From Pustulibacterium marinum (GTDB lineage: Bacteria > Bacteroidota > Bacteroidia > Flavobacteriales > Flavobacteriaceae), in contig NZ_FPBK01000005.1 of NCBI RefSeq assembly GCF_900116665.1, positions 169,698-233,697 of the forward strand: a stretch of DNA of 64,000 nucleotides. Direction: 5' to 3'. The notes under the pieces were generated by a model. The model did not search any database. It saw nothing but the letters and a program-made list of their open reading frames with translations, and was not told the DNA's origin. Positions within the stretch are counted from its first letter, which is position 1. The number at the start of each line of letters is the position of its first letter. The translations under genes were made by a program, and so were the position numbers. Shown one piece after another: positions 28,131 through 36,684 of the stretch.

Positions 28131-28658
28131 ATGAAGAACATCAAGAAATTAGCTATTGCATTGACCCTGTTTATTGGTTTAACCAGTTACACAAATGCAC
28201 AATCCAAAGTAGCTCATATAAACATTCAGCAATTAATGCAAGAAATGCCAGAGATGCAGAATGTACAGAGTGAGTTACAAAAATTACAACAAACTTACGA
28301 AGCAGATTTACAAGCTTCAGTAAAAGAAATTCAAGCAAAATCTCAAGCAGTTCAACAAGAGATTAACGGGTTGACAGATGCTGAAATTGAAGCAAGACAA
28401 GAAGAATTTCAAAAAAAGGCAAAAGAAATTCAAGACATGGAAGCTAGCATCAACGAAACTAGACAAACCTTAGCCCAAGATCTTCAACAAAAAAGACAAC
28501 AAAAACTAGCTCCACTTTTAGAGAAAGCACAAACAGCTATTGACAAAGTTGCAGAGAATTTAGGTTTTGACTATGTATTGGATTCAAGTGCAGGAATTGT
28601 AATCTATGCTAAAGGAAAAGATCTTTTATCAGATGTAAAAAAAGAATTAGGAATCTAA
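28131..28658 (+). CDS. OmpH/Skp-family periplasmic chaperone, second copy
   Basis: A 175-residue Skp of standard size: signal peptide (1-23, ending SYTNAQ), the strand KVAHINIQQLMQEMPEM, coiled-coil tentacles rich in Gln and Glu (about 45-125), then GFDYVLDSSAGIVIYAKGKD. It follows the longer Skp by 49 bases. The pairing of two tandem ompH genes after bamA is the usual order in Bacteroidota. Confidence 0.92.
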   Translation: MKNIKKLAIALTLFIGLTSYTNAQSKVAHINIQQLMQEMPEMQNVQSELQKLQQTYEADLQASVKEIQAKSQAVQQEINGLTDAEIEARQEEFQKKAKEIQDMEASINETRQTLAQDLQQKRQQKLAPLLEKAQTAIDKVAENLGFDYVLDSSAGIVIYAKGKDLLSDVKKELGI

Positions 28659-28690
28659 TCAATTCCTAAGACAAATAATATACAAATTGA

Positions 28691-28718
28691 AACTGCCTCA
28701 TAACCGAGGCAGTTTTTT
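28691..28718 (+). terminator. Terminator after the Skp pair
   Basis: Arms AACTGCCTC (28691-28699) and GAGGCAGTT (28706-28714) followed by T residues. It closes the porG-uppS-bamA-skp-skp run. The murI start is only 12 bases beyond the T run. Confidence 0.85.
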
Positions 28719-28729
28719 ATTTTTGTAAC

Positions 28730-29515
28730 ATGAGTACACAACCCATTGGTTTTTTTGATTCAGGTATTGGAGGAACTTCTATTTGGAAAGAAGTTCACAA
28801 AACACTACCGCAAGAATCTAGCATTTTTTTGGCTGACAGCAAAAATGCCCCTTATGGAGAAAAGACAAAAGAAGCTATTTTAGCGCTTTCTATTAAAAAT
28901 ACTGAATACTTACTCCAACAAAACTGCAAACTCATTGTCGTAGCTTGTAACACCGCTACAACAAACGCTATTGATTACTTAAGATCCCATTACAGTATTC
29001 CTTTCATAGGCATTGAACCCGCTATTAAACCAGCTGCTTTAAAAACACAAACTAAAACCGTTGGAATTTTAGCTACTAAAGGTACGCTCTCAAGTAGTTT
29101 GTTTTCTAAAACCTCATCATTATACACTTCAGGAATTAGAGTTATTGAGCAAGTTGGTGAAGGCTTAGTTGATCTTATTGAAAGTGGAAAACTCTATTCT
29201 GAAGAAATGGATCAACTTCTTTTGAAATATACTCAACCAATGCTAGCTGCTAATATTGACTACTTAGTTTTAGGCTGTACACACTACCCTTACTTGATTC
29301 CACAGTTGAAAAAACTACTTCCACCCTCAGTACAAATTATAGATTCAGGTGAAGCGGTTGCCAAACAAACCAGAAATATTCTATTACAACAAGAGTTAAT
29401 CAATACTAAAAATGAAAAAGCAACTCATCAATTCTTTACAAATAAAGACGAAAAGTTGCTTCAAAATTTTGTTCCGGATGCTTTTTCAGCAAATGTAAAA
29501 CGAATGGATTTCTAA
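28730..29515 (+). CDS. murI: Glutamate racemase
   Basis: A 261-residue cofactor-independent racemase that supplies D-glutamate for peptidoglycan. Catalytic residues are Asp10 in FFDSGIGG, Cys73 in VACNTATTNA and Cys183 in LGCTHYPYL. Its last 4 bases overlap the end of the convergent gamma-carbonic-anhydrase-like gene. A TATTTTTG box (28718-28725) lies directly before the ATG, which would leave almost no leader if used. Confidence 0.96.
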   Translation: MSTQPIGFFDSGIGGTSIWKEVHKTLPQESSIFLADSKNAPYGEKTKEAILALSIKNTEYLLQQNCKLIVVACNTATTNAIDYLRSHYSIPFIGIEPAIKPAALKTQTKTVGILATKGTLSSSLFSKTSSLYTSGIRVIEQVGEGLVDLIESGKLYSEEMDQLLLKYTQPMLAANIDYLVLGCTHYPYLIPQLKKLLPPSVQIIDSGEAVAKQTRNILLQQELINTKNEKATHQFFTNKDEKLLQNFVPDAFSANVKRMDF

Positions 29516-30042
29516 TCTTCGGAAGACTCTTCTTCCTTAAACCATCCTGAATATTTCACATAGTTATTCGCAATTCGGTTAATTTCACCATTCACCAATT
29601 CTTCGCTAATATCTTTTATTTTTTTAGCAGGAACACCGGCATAAATACTTCCGGCTTCTACATGTGTGTTTTTGGTAACTACCGCACCAGCAGCAATGAT
29701 AGAATTACTTTCTACAACGCAATCATCCATTACTATACTTCCCATTCCAATCAATACATTGTCATGAATTGTACAGCCATGCACCAAAGCATTATGACCT
29801 ATAGAAACATTGTTGCCAATGGTAGTTGGTGATTTTTGATACGTAGCATGAATCACAGCGCCATCTTGTACGTTTACCTTATCGCCCATTTTTATAAAAT
29901 GAACATCGCCACGCAACACAGCGTTGAACCAAATACTACATTGTTTTCCCATACTAACTTCGCCAACAATGGTGGCGTTGGGTGCTATAAAACAATCTTC
30001 TCCTATTTCAGGATGTTTTCCGTTTACAGGTTGAATTATCAT
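29512..30042 (-). CDS. Gamma-carbonic-anhydrase-like hexapeptide-repeat protein
   Basis: A 176-residue left-handed beta-helix protein of the YrdA/PaaY/gamma-CA family. The hexapeptide repeats run from about 15 to 140. The three zinc-ligand histidines are in place: His65 (VIHATYQ), His83 and His88 (IGHNALVHGC). Metal binding is therefore likely, but many family members show little or no carbonic anhydrase activity. It lies 11 bases downstream of the LytTR regulator gene and could be read from it. Confidence 0.9.
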   Translation of the reverse strand: MIIQPVNGKHPEIGEDCFIAPNATIVGEVSMGKQCSIWFNAVLRGDVHFIKMGDKVNVQDGAVIHATYQKSPTTIGNNVSIGHNALVHGCTIHDNVLIGMGSIVMDDCVVESNSIIAAGAVVTKNTHVEAGSIYAGVPAKKIKDISEELVNGEINRIANNYVKYSGWFKEEESSED

Positions 30043-30053
30043 ATCTCAAATTT

Positions 30054-30785
30054 TTATTGAAAATACGACAAAAGATCGGATTTTTTAGACGCTGAAACCA
30101 TTATTTCTTTCCCATTTGAAAGCACTACACTACCGCCTTTTCCTTTCTTATATTTGATTACCTTAGAGACATTTACCAAATAGGATTTATGCACTCTTAC
30201 AAAAGAAAAATCGGTTAGGAGATCATCAAAATATTTTAATGTTTTACTCACTAAAAGTTTCTTGTTTTCAAAAAACAACTCGGTATAATTATCATCTGCT
30301 TTACAGAAATAAATGCTATCAACGGCTATAACTTCGAAACCGTCTTGTTGTGGAATTGTGATTTTTCCATCCGTTTTTGCCACTCTAGGTTGCAAAACCT
30401 CATCATGCAACTGTTGTTCCTTTTCGTGGATTTCGGAAATGTATTGCACAGCCTTAATTAATTCATCTATATCAATCGGTTTCATTAAATAGTACGCTGC
30501 ATGCTGATTCAAAGCATCTATAGCATAATGATTGTATGCTGTTACAAATATGACTTCAAAATTTCTATCTGGAATTTGATCTAACAAATCAAAAGCATTT
30601 CCATAAGGCATTTCAACATCTAAGAAAATAAAATCTGGTTGATGTTTATTTATCAACTCCAATCCTTCTTTTATGTTAGCTGCTTCTGCGACAATGGTCA
30701 CATCTGGACAATATTTTTGGGTATAATTGCGTAAAATATCTCTACTAACAGATTCGTCCTCTATAATGATTGCGTTTAATTTCAT
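30054..30785 (-). CDS. LytTR-family response regulator
   Basis: A 243-residue response regulator. The receiver domain (1 to about 120) has the acidic pocket IIIEDE and the phosphoacceptor Asp56 in FIFLDVEMP, with a conserved Lys in LMKPID. The C-terminal LytTR DNA-binding domain (about 145-243) contains FEVIAVDSIYFCKADDNYT and FVRVHKSYLVNVSKV. The start lies 2 bases after the stop of the histidine kinase gene, so this is a cognate pair. Confidence 0.95.
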   Translation of the reverse strand: MKLNAIIIEDESVSRDILRNYTQKYCPDVTIVAEAANIKEGLELINKHQPDFIFLDVEMPYGNAFDLLDQIPDRNFEVIFVTAYNHYAIDALNQHAAYYLMKPIDIDELIKAVQYISEIHEKEQQLHDEVLQPRVAKTDGKITIPQQDGFEVIAVDSIYFCKADDNYTELFFENKKLLVSKTLKYFDDLLTDFSFVRVHKSYLVNVSKVIKYKKGKGGSVVLSNGKEIMVSASKKSDLLSYFQ

Positions 30786-30787
30786 AG

Positions 30788-32959
30788 CTAGTCTTTTTTA
30801 AGAATGACAACAACTCTAGTCCCGGTTTGGGGATTTTCTAGATCCATAACCTCTACCGTCACCGTGTCTTTGTACATAGAATTTAAAATGGAAATACGCT
30901 TCTTTATATTCCCCATTGCTTTGGATTTCTGTTTCTTCTGATGCGCTGTTTTCAAAGCAGCAGATTGTTTTCTACCAATACCATTGTCTTCGATACTAAT
31001 CTGAATACGCTCTGCATCTAATTTTTCAACTTTTATTTGAAGCAATCCTTTCTCCTCTTTATATCTTAATCCGTGCCAAATAGCATTTTCTACATATGGC
31101 TGTAACAACATTGGCGGAATTTTAAATTCGTCTGTCGGCACATCTTCAGAAACTTCAAATACATAATCAAACTTATCGGTAAAACGAGAATGCTCTAGCT
31201 TAATATACAATTGCAATAATTCAATTTCCTTTGAAAAAGGAATCACATCTTCTTCTGAATTTTCTAAAACCGAACGCATCAGTATAGAAAATTGACTTAA
31301 AAACCGATTCGCATTTCGCTCATCATTCGTAGCTATATAATGATTCACTGAATTCAACGCATTAAAAATAAAATGAGGGTTCATCTGCGTTCTCAACGAT
31401 TTTAGTGCCAATAAATTATTAGCCAATCGCTGCTGTTTATTACTTCTAAAAAATAAATAACTCAATCCGGCCAACATCAAAATACCAAAAATCAATCCAT
31501 AGATAGTCCATTGTTGGCGTTGGTTACTTTGCGTAATTAATTGTTGGTTTTTGAACGCCAAATCCATTTTACTTTGTTGCAATTCATGCTCTTTTTCTAA
31601 ACTAGTAATACGCTCTTGTTTTGAAGCGATATCTCTTCGGAAACGTGCTGCTTGCGCTATCTGCTGCTCCTTTCGAATATAAAGCGTATCCACCAACGCA
31701 ACATAATTTTGATAACTATCCAAAGCTTTTTTATAATCTCCAACCGATCTATACACCTCAGAAAGTCGTCTTGTTGCATCCTTTTGAACCACTATATCTT
31801 CTTTGGAATCTGCCTCTTTGATACTTTTTTCCAGAAATGGAATGGCCTCATTCAATTTGTTTTGTGAAATATATGCTGTAGCTATTTTGTAGTTAATTTT
31901 TTGAGGAGATATAGAGTCAAAAGCAATTTCTGAAGTACTCATATCATCTGCATCCTTCAGATTGGATTTACGCATTTCTATCTCTTTATCATACAATCGG
32001 TTTGAATTGTAGAAATCCGCAGCGTTTTCTTTTGCTTTCAAAAGGAGCTTTTTATCATCATTTTTCTCTGCTAATTGTATCGAATTATTGAGAAAACCAT
32101 TCGCCATAGAAAATTGGCCCAACCTAGCCGAAGCAGTAGCCATTTTTGCATTTAAATTTGAAATAGTTGCATCTTGAGTAGAATTTGTATAGGACAACGC
32201 CTGCTTATAAAAGGCTAAACTCTCTTTGTTTTGTTGAAGAGCCAAAGCAACATCTCCCTGAAGTTCTTTTATTTTTGCTAATTGTTGATTTGGTATATTT
32301 TCACTCTTCAAAATATTTTTTAGTGTACGCTCAGCCTGTTTGTATTCTTCATTGGCAATGTATGCTTTTACCAACTTCAACTGTACTGCAATATCTTTTT
32401 CTTGATCCAATGCATTCTCATAATTGGAAGCCGCTAAATCAAACTGTTTCCAAAACATATAAACATCGCCCAACATGGTAAACGACTTTGCCCGTTTTTC
32501 TGGAATATCATAATTACTAAGAACTTCAAGTGACTTTTCAATAGCTGCCAAACTTTTGTCAATGGACTTTTTCTTGTAGAATTGGGCCGAATCTAAAAAT
32601 TGCTCATGCAGTTTTGCTATTTCCTTCGGATCATCAGGTTTATAAAAATCAGTAACAAGAACGTCAACCGATTCTTCACTATTCACAGTATAATAAACAG
32701 GCATGATTTCTCTACCTGTAATTACCAGTTCATCACCTATTTTTGCCTGCAAACGAAACCTTCCTTGTTCATTTGTAAAAACATGCATAGCGGAAGATCC
32801 TATAATATAAACCTCTATACCCTCAATAGGTTTTTTACTATTTTCTTCTTTTACCGAACCTCTCAATTCAAATGATTTTGAATTGAAATTATTGGTTTTT
32901 ATTTGTGCAATACTGAGAGTACTACAAAGAAGAAACAGAAAAAGACAAAGTTTATTCAT
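30788..32959 (-). CDS. LytS-type sensor histidine kinase with CarboxypepD_reg and TPR sensor region
   Basis: A 723-residue membrane sensor kinase. In order: a signal peptide (1 to about 20, ending LSIAQ), a carboxypeptidase-regulatory-like beta domain (about 30-100, SFELRGSVKEENSKKPIEG), a TPR superhelix (about 120-420), a coiled coil, one membrane helix (about 480-500), then a His_kinase domain with QMNPHFIFNALNSVNHYI (His529) and an HATPase domain (IPPMLLQPYVENAIWHGL, IEDNGIGR). I start at ATG 32959 because it gives the signal peptide; the frame is open 19 codons further. It pairs with the LytTR regulator. The signal is unknown. Confidence 0.93.
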   Translation of the reverse strand: MNKLCLFLFLLCSTLSIAQIKTNNFNSKSFELRGSVKEENSKKPIEGIEVYIIGSSAMHVFTNEQGRFRLQAKIGDELVITGREIMPVYYTVNSEESVDVLVTDFYKPDDPKEIAKLHEQFLDSAQFYKKKSIDKSLAAIEKSLEVLSNYDIPEKRAKSFTMLGDVYMFWKQFDLAASNYENALDQEKDIAVQLKLVKAYIANEEYKQAERTLKNILKSENIPNQQLAKIKELQGDVALALQQNKESLAFYKQALSYTNSTQDATISNLNAKMATASARLGQFSMANGFLNNSIQLAEKNDDKKLLLKAKENAADFYNSNRLYDKEIEMRKSNLKDADDMSTSEIAFDSISPQKINYKIATAYISQNKLNEAIPFLEKSIKEADSKEDIVVQKDATRRLSEVYRSVGDYKKALDSYQNYVALVDTLYIRKEQQIAQAARFRRDIASKQERITSLEKEHELQQSKMDLAFKNQQLITQSNQRQQWTIYGLIFGILMLAGLSYLFFRSNKQQRLANNLLALKSLRTQMNPHFIFNALNSVNHYIATNDERNANRFLSQFSILMRSVLENSEEDVIPFSKEIELLQLYIKLEHSRFTDKFDYVFEVSEDVPTDEFKIPPMLLQPYVENAIWHGLRYKEEKGLLQIKVEKLDAERIQISIEDNGIGRKQSAALKTAHQKKQKSKAMGNIKKRISILNSMYKDTVTVEVMDLENPQTGTRVVVILKKD

Positions 32960-33120
32960 GAGTATTTTAAAAAAGAACTTAAACATACACGCTTTTTTAG
33001 ACATTCTCAAATTCACTTTCTGTAAAACTGAATCTTGGTATGCGCTTTTTATCCACTTTACTCAACGAAACGTACAGATTACTCAAAAATAAATGCGGTT
33101 ACCACATTACAATTTGCCAC

Positions 33121-33151
33121 AAAAAAAGGTTTCAGTACTACTGAAACCTTT
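33121..33151 (-). terminator. Terminator after the nine-cysteine protein gene
   Basis: Arms AAAGGTTTCAG (33125-33135) and CTGAAACCTTT (33141-33151) with a T run on the minus strand, 24 bases beyond the stop at 33175. Confidence 0.85.
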
Positions 33152-33174
33152 CATATTATCATTTATAAATATTC

Positions 33175-33420
33175 TTACGCTATAGCTCTAGGCTGCCATA
33201 CGGTACATAGCATACCTTCACTTGCTTTTTTAGGATGTGCACAATTTTCTGTTTGAAATTTTGAACACTTTAAACAATCTGATTCTCTGTGTAAAACCGC
33301 ACGAAACTCATAGGCTTCACACACTTGGTTTTCACTTGTTACAATTTCCTGAACCGAACAAACACTTCCGGTTAAGTGATTTTCACAATTTCCACAACAT
33401 TCTGCTAACTTAACTTCCAT
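33175..33420 (-). CDS. Small nine-cysteine protein of unknown function
   Basis: An 81-residue soluble protein with nine cysteines: 8, 9, 12, 21, 34, 49, 52, 60 and 72. The pairs CCGNC and CLKC look like metal ligands, perhaps for zinc or an iron-sulfur centre. There is no signal peptide or membrane segment. It is a real gene by its codon use and its own hairpin terminator directly downstream. I do not recognise a named family. Confidence 0.7.
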   Translation of the reverse strand: MEVKLAECCGNCENHLTGSVCSVQEIVTSENQVCEAYEFRAVLHRESDCLKCSKFQTENCAHPKKASEGMLCTVWQPRAIA

Positions 33421-33539
33421 AACTAACCTTTTTAAATTTCAATCTAAATTAGAAAAAAGAAGTCTTAGAATTATTTTAAATAACTAATATTCATCTATTT
33501 AAATAAAGATTATTTCTAAATAAGGAAATTTCGGTAACA

Positions 33540-34070
33540 CTAAACTCCTAAGATTTTTGCATCTACAAAAAAGTTCGCATACACTTCTATTTCATGATCT
33601 TGATTGATCATCTCATCTGTAATTGTCTTCACACGAAGTTGAAAGCTATCCTTTTTTATATATTCTTTCAAGTCTGAATCTGTTGTCTCCAATTCAAGTA
33701 ACGTTCCAACATCGTCTGGAATATTTTCCTTCCACGCTATTTTAATTTCAGACAAATCATCTGCATTTATATAAATCTCAATTGTTTGAAGAAAGCTTAG
33801 ATCACCGGTTTCTGGACTTATAAGGGTTAAATTGAACTCTTCTAGCTTCACCTCTTCCACTAAATCCTTTCGCGTATCATTTACAGAAAAAGTAGATTCT
33901 GAATTTGATTCAATCTCCGGAGTATAAATATCAATCGGAAGATTTATAACTGAAGATGATGGAATGGTGACAGTAGATGTATAATCTACATTAAACTGAG
34001 TTAATTCATCAATTTTATCACATCCAAAAATGATGGTCAAAAAAAATAAATAGGTAACGTACTTTTTCAT
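33540..34070 (-). CDS. Putative lipoprotein of unknown function
   Basis: A 176-residue protein with a signal peptide and lipobox (LTIIFGC), so it is probably lipid-anchored. The mature part is acidic and looks beta-rich (VTIPSSSVINLPIDIYTPE; IEIYINADDLSEIKIAW). No family is recognised. I start at ATG 34070; an ATG nine codons earlier would spoil the signal peptide. A TATATTTG -7 box lies at 34095-34102. Confidence 0.75.
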   Translation of the reverse strand: MKKYVTYLFFLTIIFGCDKIDELTQFNVDYTSTVTIPSSSVINLPIDIYTPEIESNSESTFSVNDTRKDLVEEVKLEEFNLTLISPETGDLSFLQTIEIYINADDLSEIKIAWKENIPDDVGTLLELETTDSDLKEYIKKDSFQLRVKTITDEMINQDHEIEVYANFFVDAKILGV

Positions 34071-34094
34071 GTATTGAGTTTTATTGTAATTCTT

Positions 34095-34102
34095 CAAATA
34101 TA
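34095..34102 (-). promoter_or_regulatory. -7 box upstream of the lipoprotein gene
   Basis: On the minus strand TATATTTG (TAnnTTTG), 24 bases before the ATG at 34070. No -33 TTG at standard spacing. Confidence 0.4.
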
Positions 34103-34197
34103 CGAAATAGCTACACTCTTGGTTTTTGGATAATTTTTAACCCTTTTTAAGATTCCGTAAAGACATGAAATTCAGTTGTATTCATAATTTTATAATT

Positions 34198-34773
34198 ATG
34201 GTCAACTCAACAATAAATACAGGAAATAAAATAATCCCAGCGATTATTTATAAGGAAGCAAAAATTGCATTGGCTCATTACCCTGAATTAGAAGATATTT
34301 CTGTTGAATTTAGATTTAAAGACAACATCAAAAAATCTTTCATGCAGGCGCAACCCAGATTTTCTACTGTATTCAAGTCTAGAAAAAAACGAGAATACAT
34401 CATTTTTATGAATAGAAAACTACATATTGAAAATGAAGAAATTACAGTTACCGATGTTCCGCAAGAAGTTTTAATTGGTTGGCTTGGACATGAACTAGGA
34501 CATGTAATGGACTATTTAAACCGAAATACCTGGAATTTAATTTGGTTTGGACTGAAATACATTACACTGGGTAGTCATATTAAAAAAGCGGAAAAAGCTG
34601 CAGATACATTTGCGTTGCAACACGGAATGGTAGACTACATACTAGCGACGAAGAATTTTATATTAAACCATGCTACTTTATCTGAAAAATACAAAGCTCG
34701 CATCAAACGCTTGTATTTATCACCCGAAGAAATTATGGTCATTGTAAACGAACATAAAAAAACAGCAACCTAA
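34198..34773 (+). CDS. Putative zinc metallopeptidase-like protein (HExxH)
   Basis: A 191-residue protein with a gluzincin-type active-site pattern. HELGH places His98, Glu99 and His102, and EKAAD about 30 residues later offers Glu132 as third ligand with Asp136. A hydrophobic stretch (about 111-128, TWNLIWFGLKYITLG) separates them, but there is no clear signal peptide. I start at ATG 34198; an in-frame ATG at 34165 is also possible. It resembles M48-like or SprT-like peptidases only in these motifs. Its last 4 bases overlap the end of the convergent GH3 gene. Confidence 0.7.
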   Translation: MVNSTINTGNKIIPAIIYKEAKIALAHYPELEDISVEFRFKDNIKKSFMQAQPRFSTVFKSRKKREYIIFMNRKLHIENEEITVTDVPQEVLIGWLGHELGHVMDYLNRNTWNLIWFGLKYITLGSHIKKAEKAADTFALQHGMVDYILATKNFILNHATLSEKYKARIKRLYLSPEEIMVIVNEHKKTAT

Positions 34774-36305
34774 ACGGTTGCTGTTTCCTTTTCTACAAAT
34801 GCTTCCCAATCTTTAAATTTTTCTTCTTTCATAACGCGTTCCATTTTTACTTGTCCGCCTTTTTTCTTGTTAGACTCACTCCAATTATGAAATACTTCTG
34901 GTTTTACTAATGTTACTTTAACTCCTTTAAGGGATTTACTTCTAGCAACACCATAGTTTTTGTTGGCACTTTGCAAATACTCATCCAAGGCATTCGCCAA
35001 TTCTTCTTCATTCAAACCTTCTTTTGAAGTTCCTATATACCAGTGATGGTGAAATTCTCCATCTATTTTAGTTGCTGAAACCGTAAACTCCGGAATTTCC
35101 ATATCGTATTTCTGTTCTAGTTCTTGCATTCCGTCATTCATTTTATTGACAGATAATTGAGACCCTACCACATTCAGGAAAAACTTTGTTCTCCCTGTAA
35201 TTCTGATTTCTGCACGTTCCACATCGGTAAACTTAATGGTATCGCCAATTAAATAACGCCAAACTCCAGAAACGGTACTGATTAATAAAATATAGTCTTT
35301 TTCGGCTTCGACTTCGGAAAGTGGAATCACAGGAGCATCATCGGAAACTGAACCATCTTCTTGAATATATTCAGGTTGGAAAGGAACAAACTCAAAATAA
35401 ATTCCGTTATCGGTAATCAATTTCATAGCATTGGTTTCAGGGCGTTGCTGACAAGCAATAAATCCTTCCGAAGCCAAATAGGTATCGATCACCGTAATCG
35501 GATGCGCCAATAAGGCATTGAAACTTTTCTCATACGGCTCAAAAGCTACACCTCCGCTAGTGTATACTTGTAAATTTGGCCAAACGTCATGGATATTGTC
35601 CACATTATGATATTCAATCACTTTTTTCATCATCAATTCCATCCAACTCGGAATTCCACTTAAAGCACCGATATCCCAGTTTTTTGCATTTTCTGCTATT
35701 TTTTGAACGCGCTCATCCCAATCATCAATTTTAGCAATATCTTCTCCTGGCTTGTAATATCCTTTGAACCAATCTGGAATATTACTAGCACTGATTCCGC
35801 TAATTTCTCCTTCTAAATGACCATTATTTTCCTGAAGATCGGTAGAACTCCCTAGCATCATGATTTCTTTCTCAAAAAAATCTGAAGGTAAATCATAATT
35901 CGCCAAGGCACTTACCTGAGTAATCCCTGCGTTTCGGATAGATTCTACCATTTCATCTGTTACCGGAATACGCTTACTTTCTTTCCCGGTAGTTCCTGAA
36001 CTTAATGCATAGTACGATGGTTTTCCCGGCCAAGTAATATCGGTAGCTCCTTCATGGTAACGACACCACCATTCTGCATTAATTCGATTGTAGTCAAAAT
36101 AGGGAACTTTTTCAGCAAATGCTTTTTCAATGTTCTCACTATCCAAAATAGCTTCAAAACAGTAGTATTTACCAAAAGCGGTATCTTTTGCGGTTTCTAG
36201 CAAATGTTTTAAAACTTCGTGTTGTGCTTTGATAGCATCGGGCTCTGATGTAATTTTTCCTTTGAGATCTATAACTCCTTTAATTACGCTTCCAAAAAAT
36301 GCCAT
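34770..36305 (-). CDS. GH3-family (auxin-responsive promoter family) acyl-adenylate enzyme, copy 2
   Basis: A 511-residue paralogue of the GH3 protein at 11019-12545. It shares the adenylate loop ALSSGTTGKESKRIPV, the SGIPSWMELMMKKV segment, TYLASEGFIACQQ, GVWRYLIGDTIKFTD and RITGRTKFFLNVVG. Like copy 1 it should activate a carboxylic acid with ATP and pass it to an acceptor, with both substrates unknown. No biosynthetic partner gene is next to it. It converges on the HExxH gene and overlaps it by 4 bases. Confidence 0.88.
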   Translation of the reverse strand: MAFFGSVIKGVIDLKGKITSEPDAIKAQHEVLKHLLETAKDTAFGKYYCFEAILDSENIEKAFAEKVPYFDYNRINAEWWCRYHEGATDITWPGKPSYYALSSGTTGKESKRIPVTDEMVESIRNAGITQVSALANYDLPSDFFEKEIMMLGSSTDLQENNGHLEGEISGISASNIPDWFKGYYKPGEDIAKIDDWDERVQKIAENAKNWDIGALSGIPSWMELMMKKVIEYHNVDNIHDVWPNLQVYTSGGVAFEPYEKSFNALLAHPITVIDTYLASEGFIACQQRPETNAMKLITDNGIYFEFVPFQPEYIQEDGSVSDDAPVIPLSEVEAEKDYILLISTVSGVWRYLIGDTIKFTDVERAEIRITGRTKFFLNVVGSQLSVNKMNDGMQELEQKYDMEIPEFTVSATKIDGEFHHHWYIGTSKEGLNEEELANALDEYLQSANKNYGVARSKSLKGVKVTLVKPEVFHNWSESNKKKGGQVKMERVMKEEKFKDWEAFVEKETATV

Positions 36306-36402
36306 GTGGTTTGTTTTTTAGGTTTTTGTTTAAAAATACCACAGAATCAAGCATTTCAGATTTAAAAAAATCTTAATTAAGCCTCAACAAGTTGTGAAAA
36401 TA

Positions 36403-36582
36403 TTATTGTCCCAATTCAGATGCACGGAATTCTACAAGATTGCCTTCTTCAAAATTTGTACTAATTTCAATAGGATTGCAACAGACTTCACAATCTTCTA
36501 CATAGGTTTGTGAAGACGATGGATCTAAAAGCATGGAAATTTCTTCCCAACAATAAGGACATTGAAAAAAGTGCTCAAACAT
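36403..36582 (-). CDS. CPXCG-motif cysteine-rich small protein
   Basis: A 59-residue protein read from ATG at 36582 to TAA at 36405-36403. It begins MFEHFFQCPYCWEEISM and has a second cysteine cluster CEVCCNP about 23 residues later, so four cysteines (CPYC and CEVC) make a likely zinc knuckle. It fits the short CPXCG-motif family of unknown function. It lies 97 bases before the GH3 gene on the same strand. Confidence 0.82.
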   Translation of the reverse strand: MFEHFFQCPYCWEEISMLLDPSSSQTYVEDCEVCCNPIEISTNFEEGNLVEFRASELGQ

Positions 36583-36684
36583 AGTTTTTGTTTTGGATAT
36601 AATTTAAAGAAAAAGTAAAACTATTTGACATAAAAACTTTACTTTATCCCTTACTTCAAATTTTTCATCAATCAATAGTAAATT

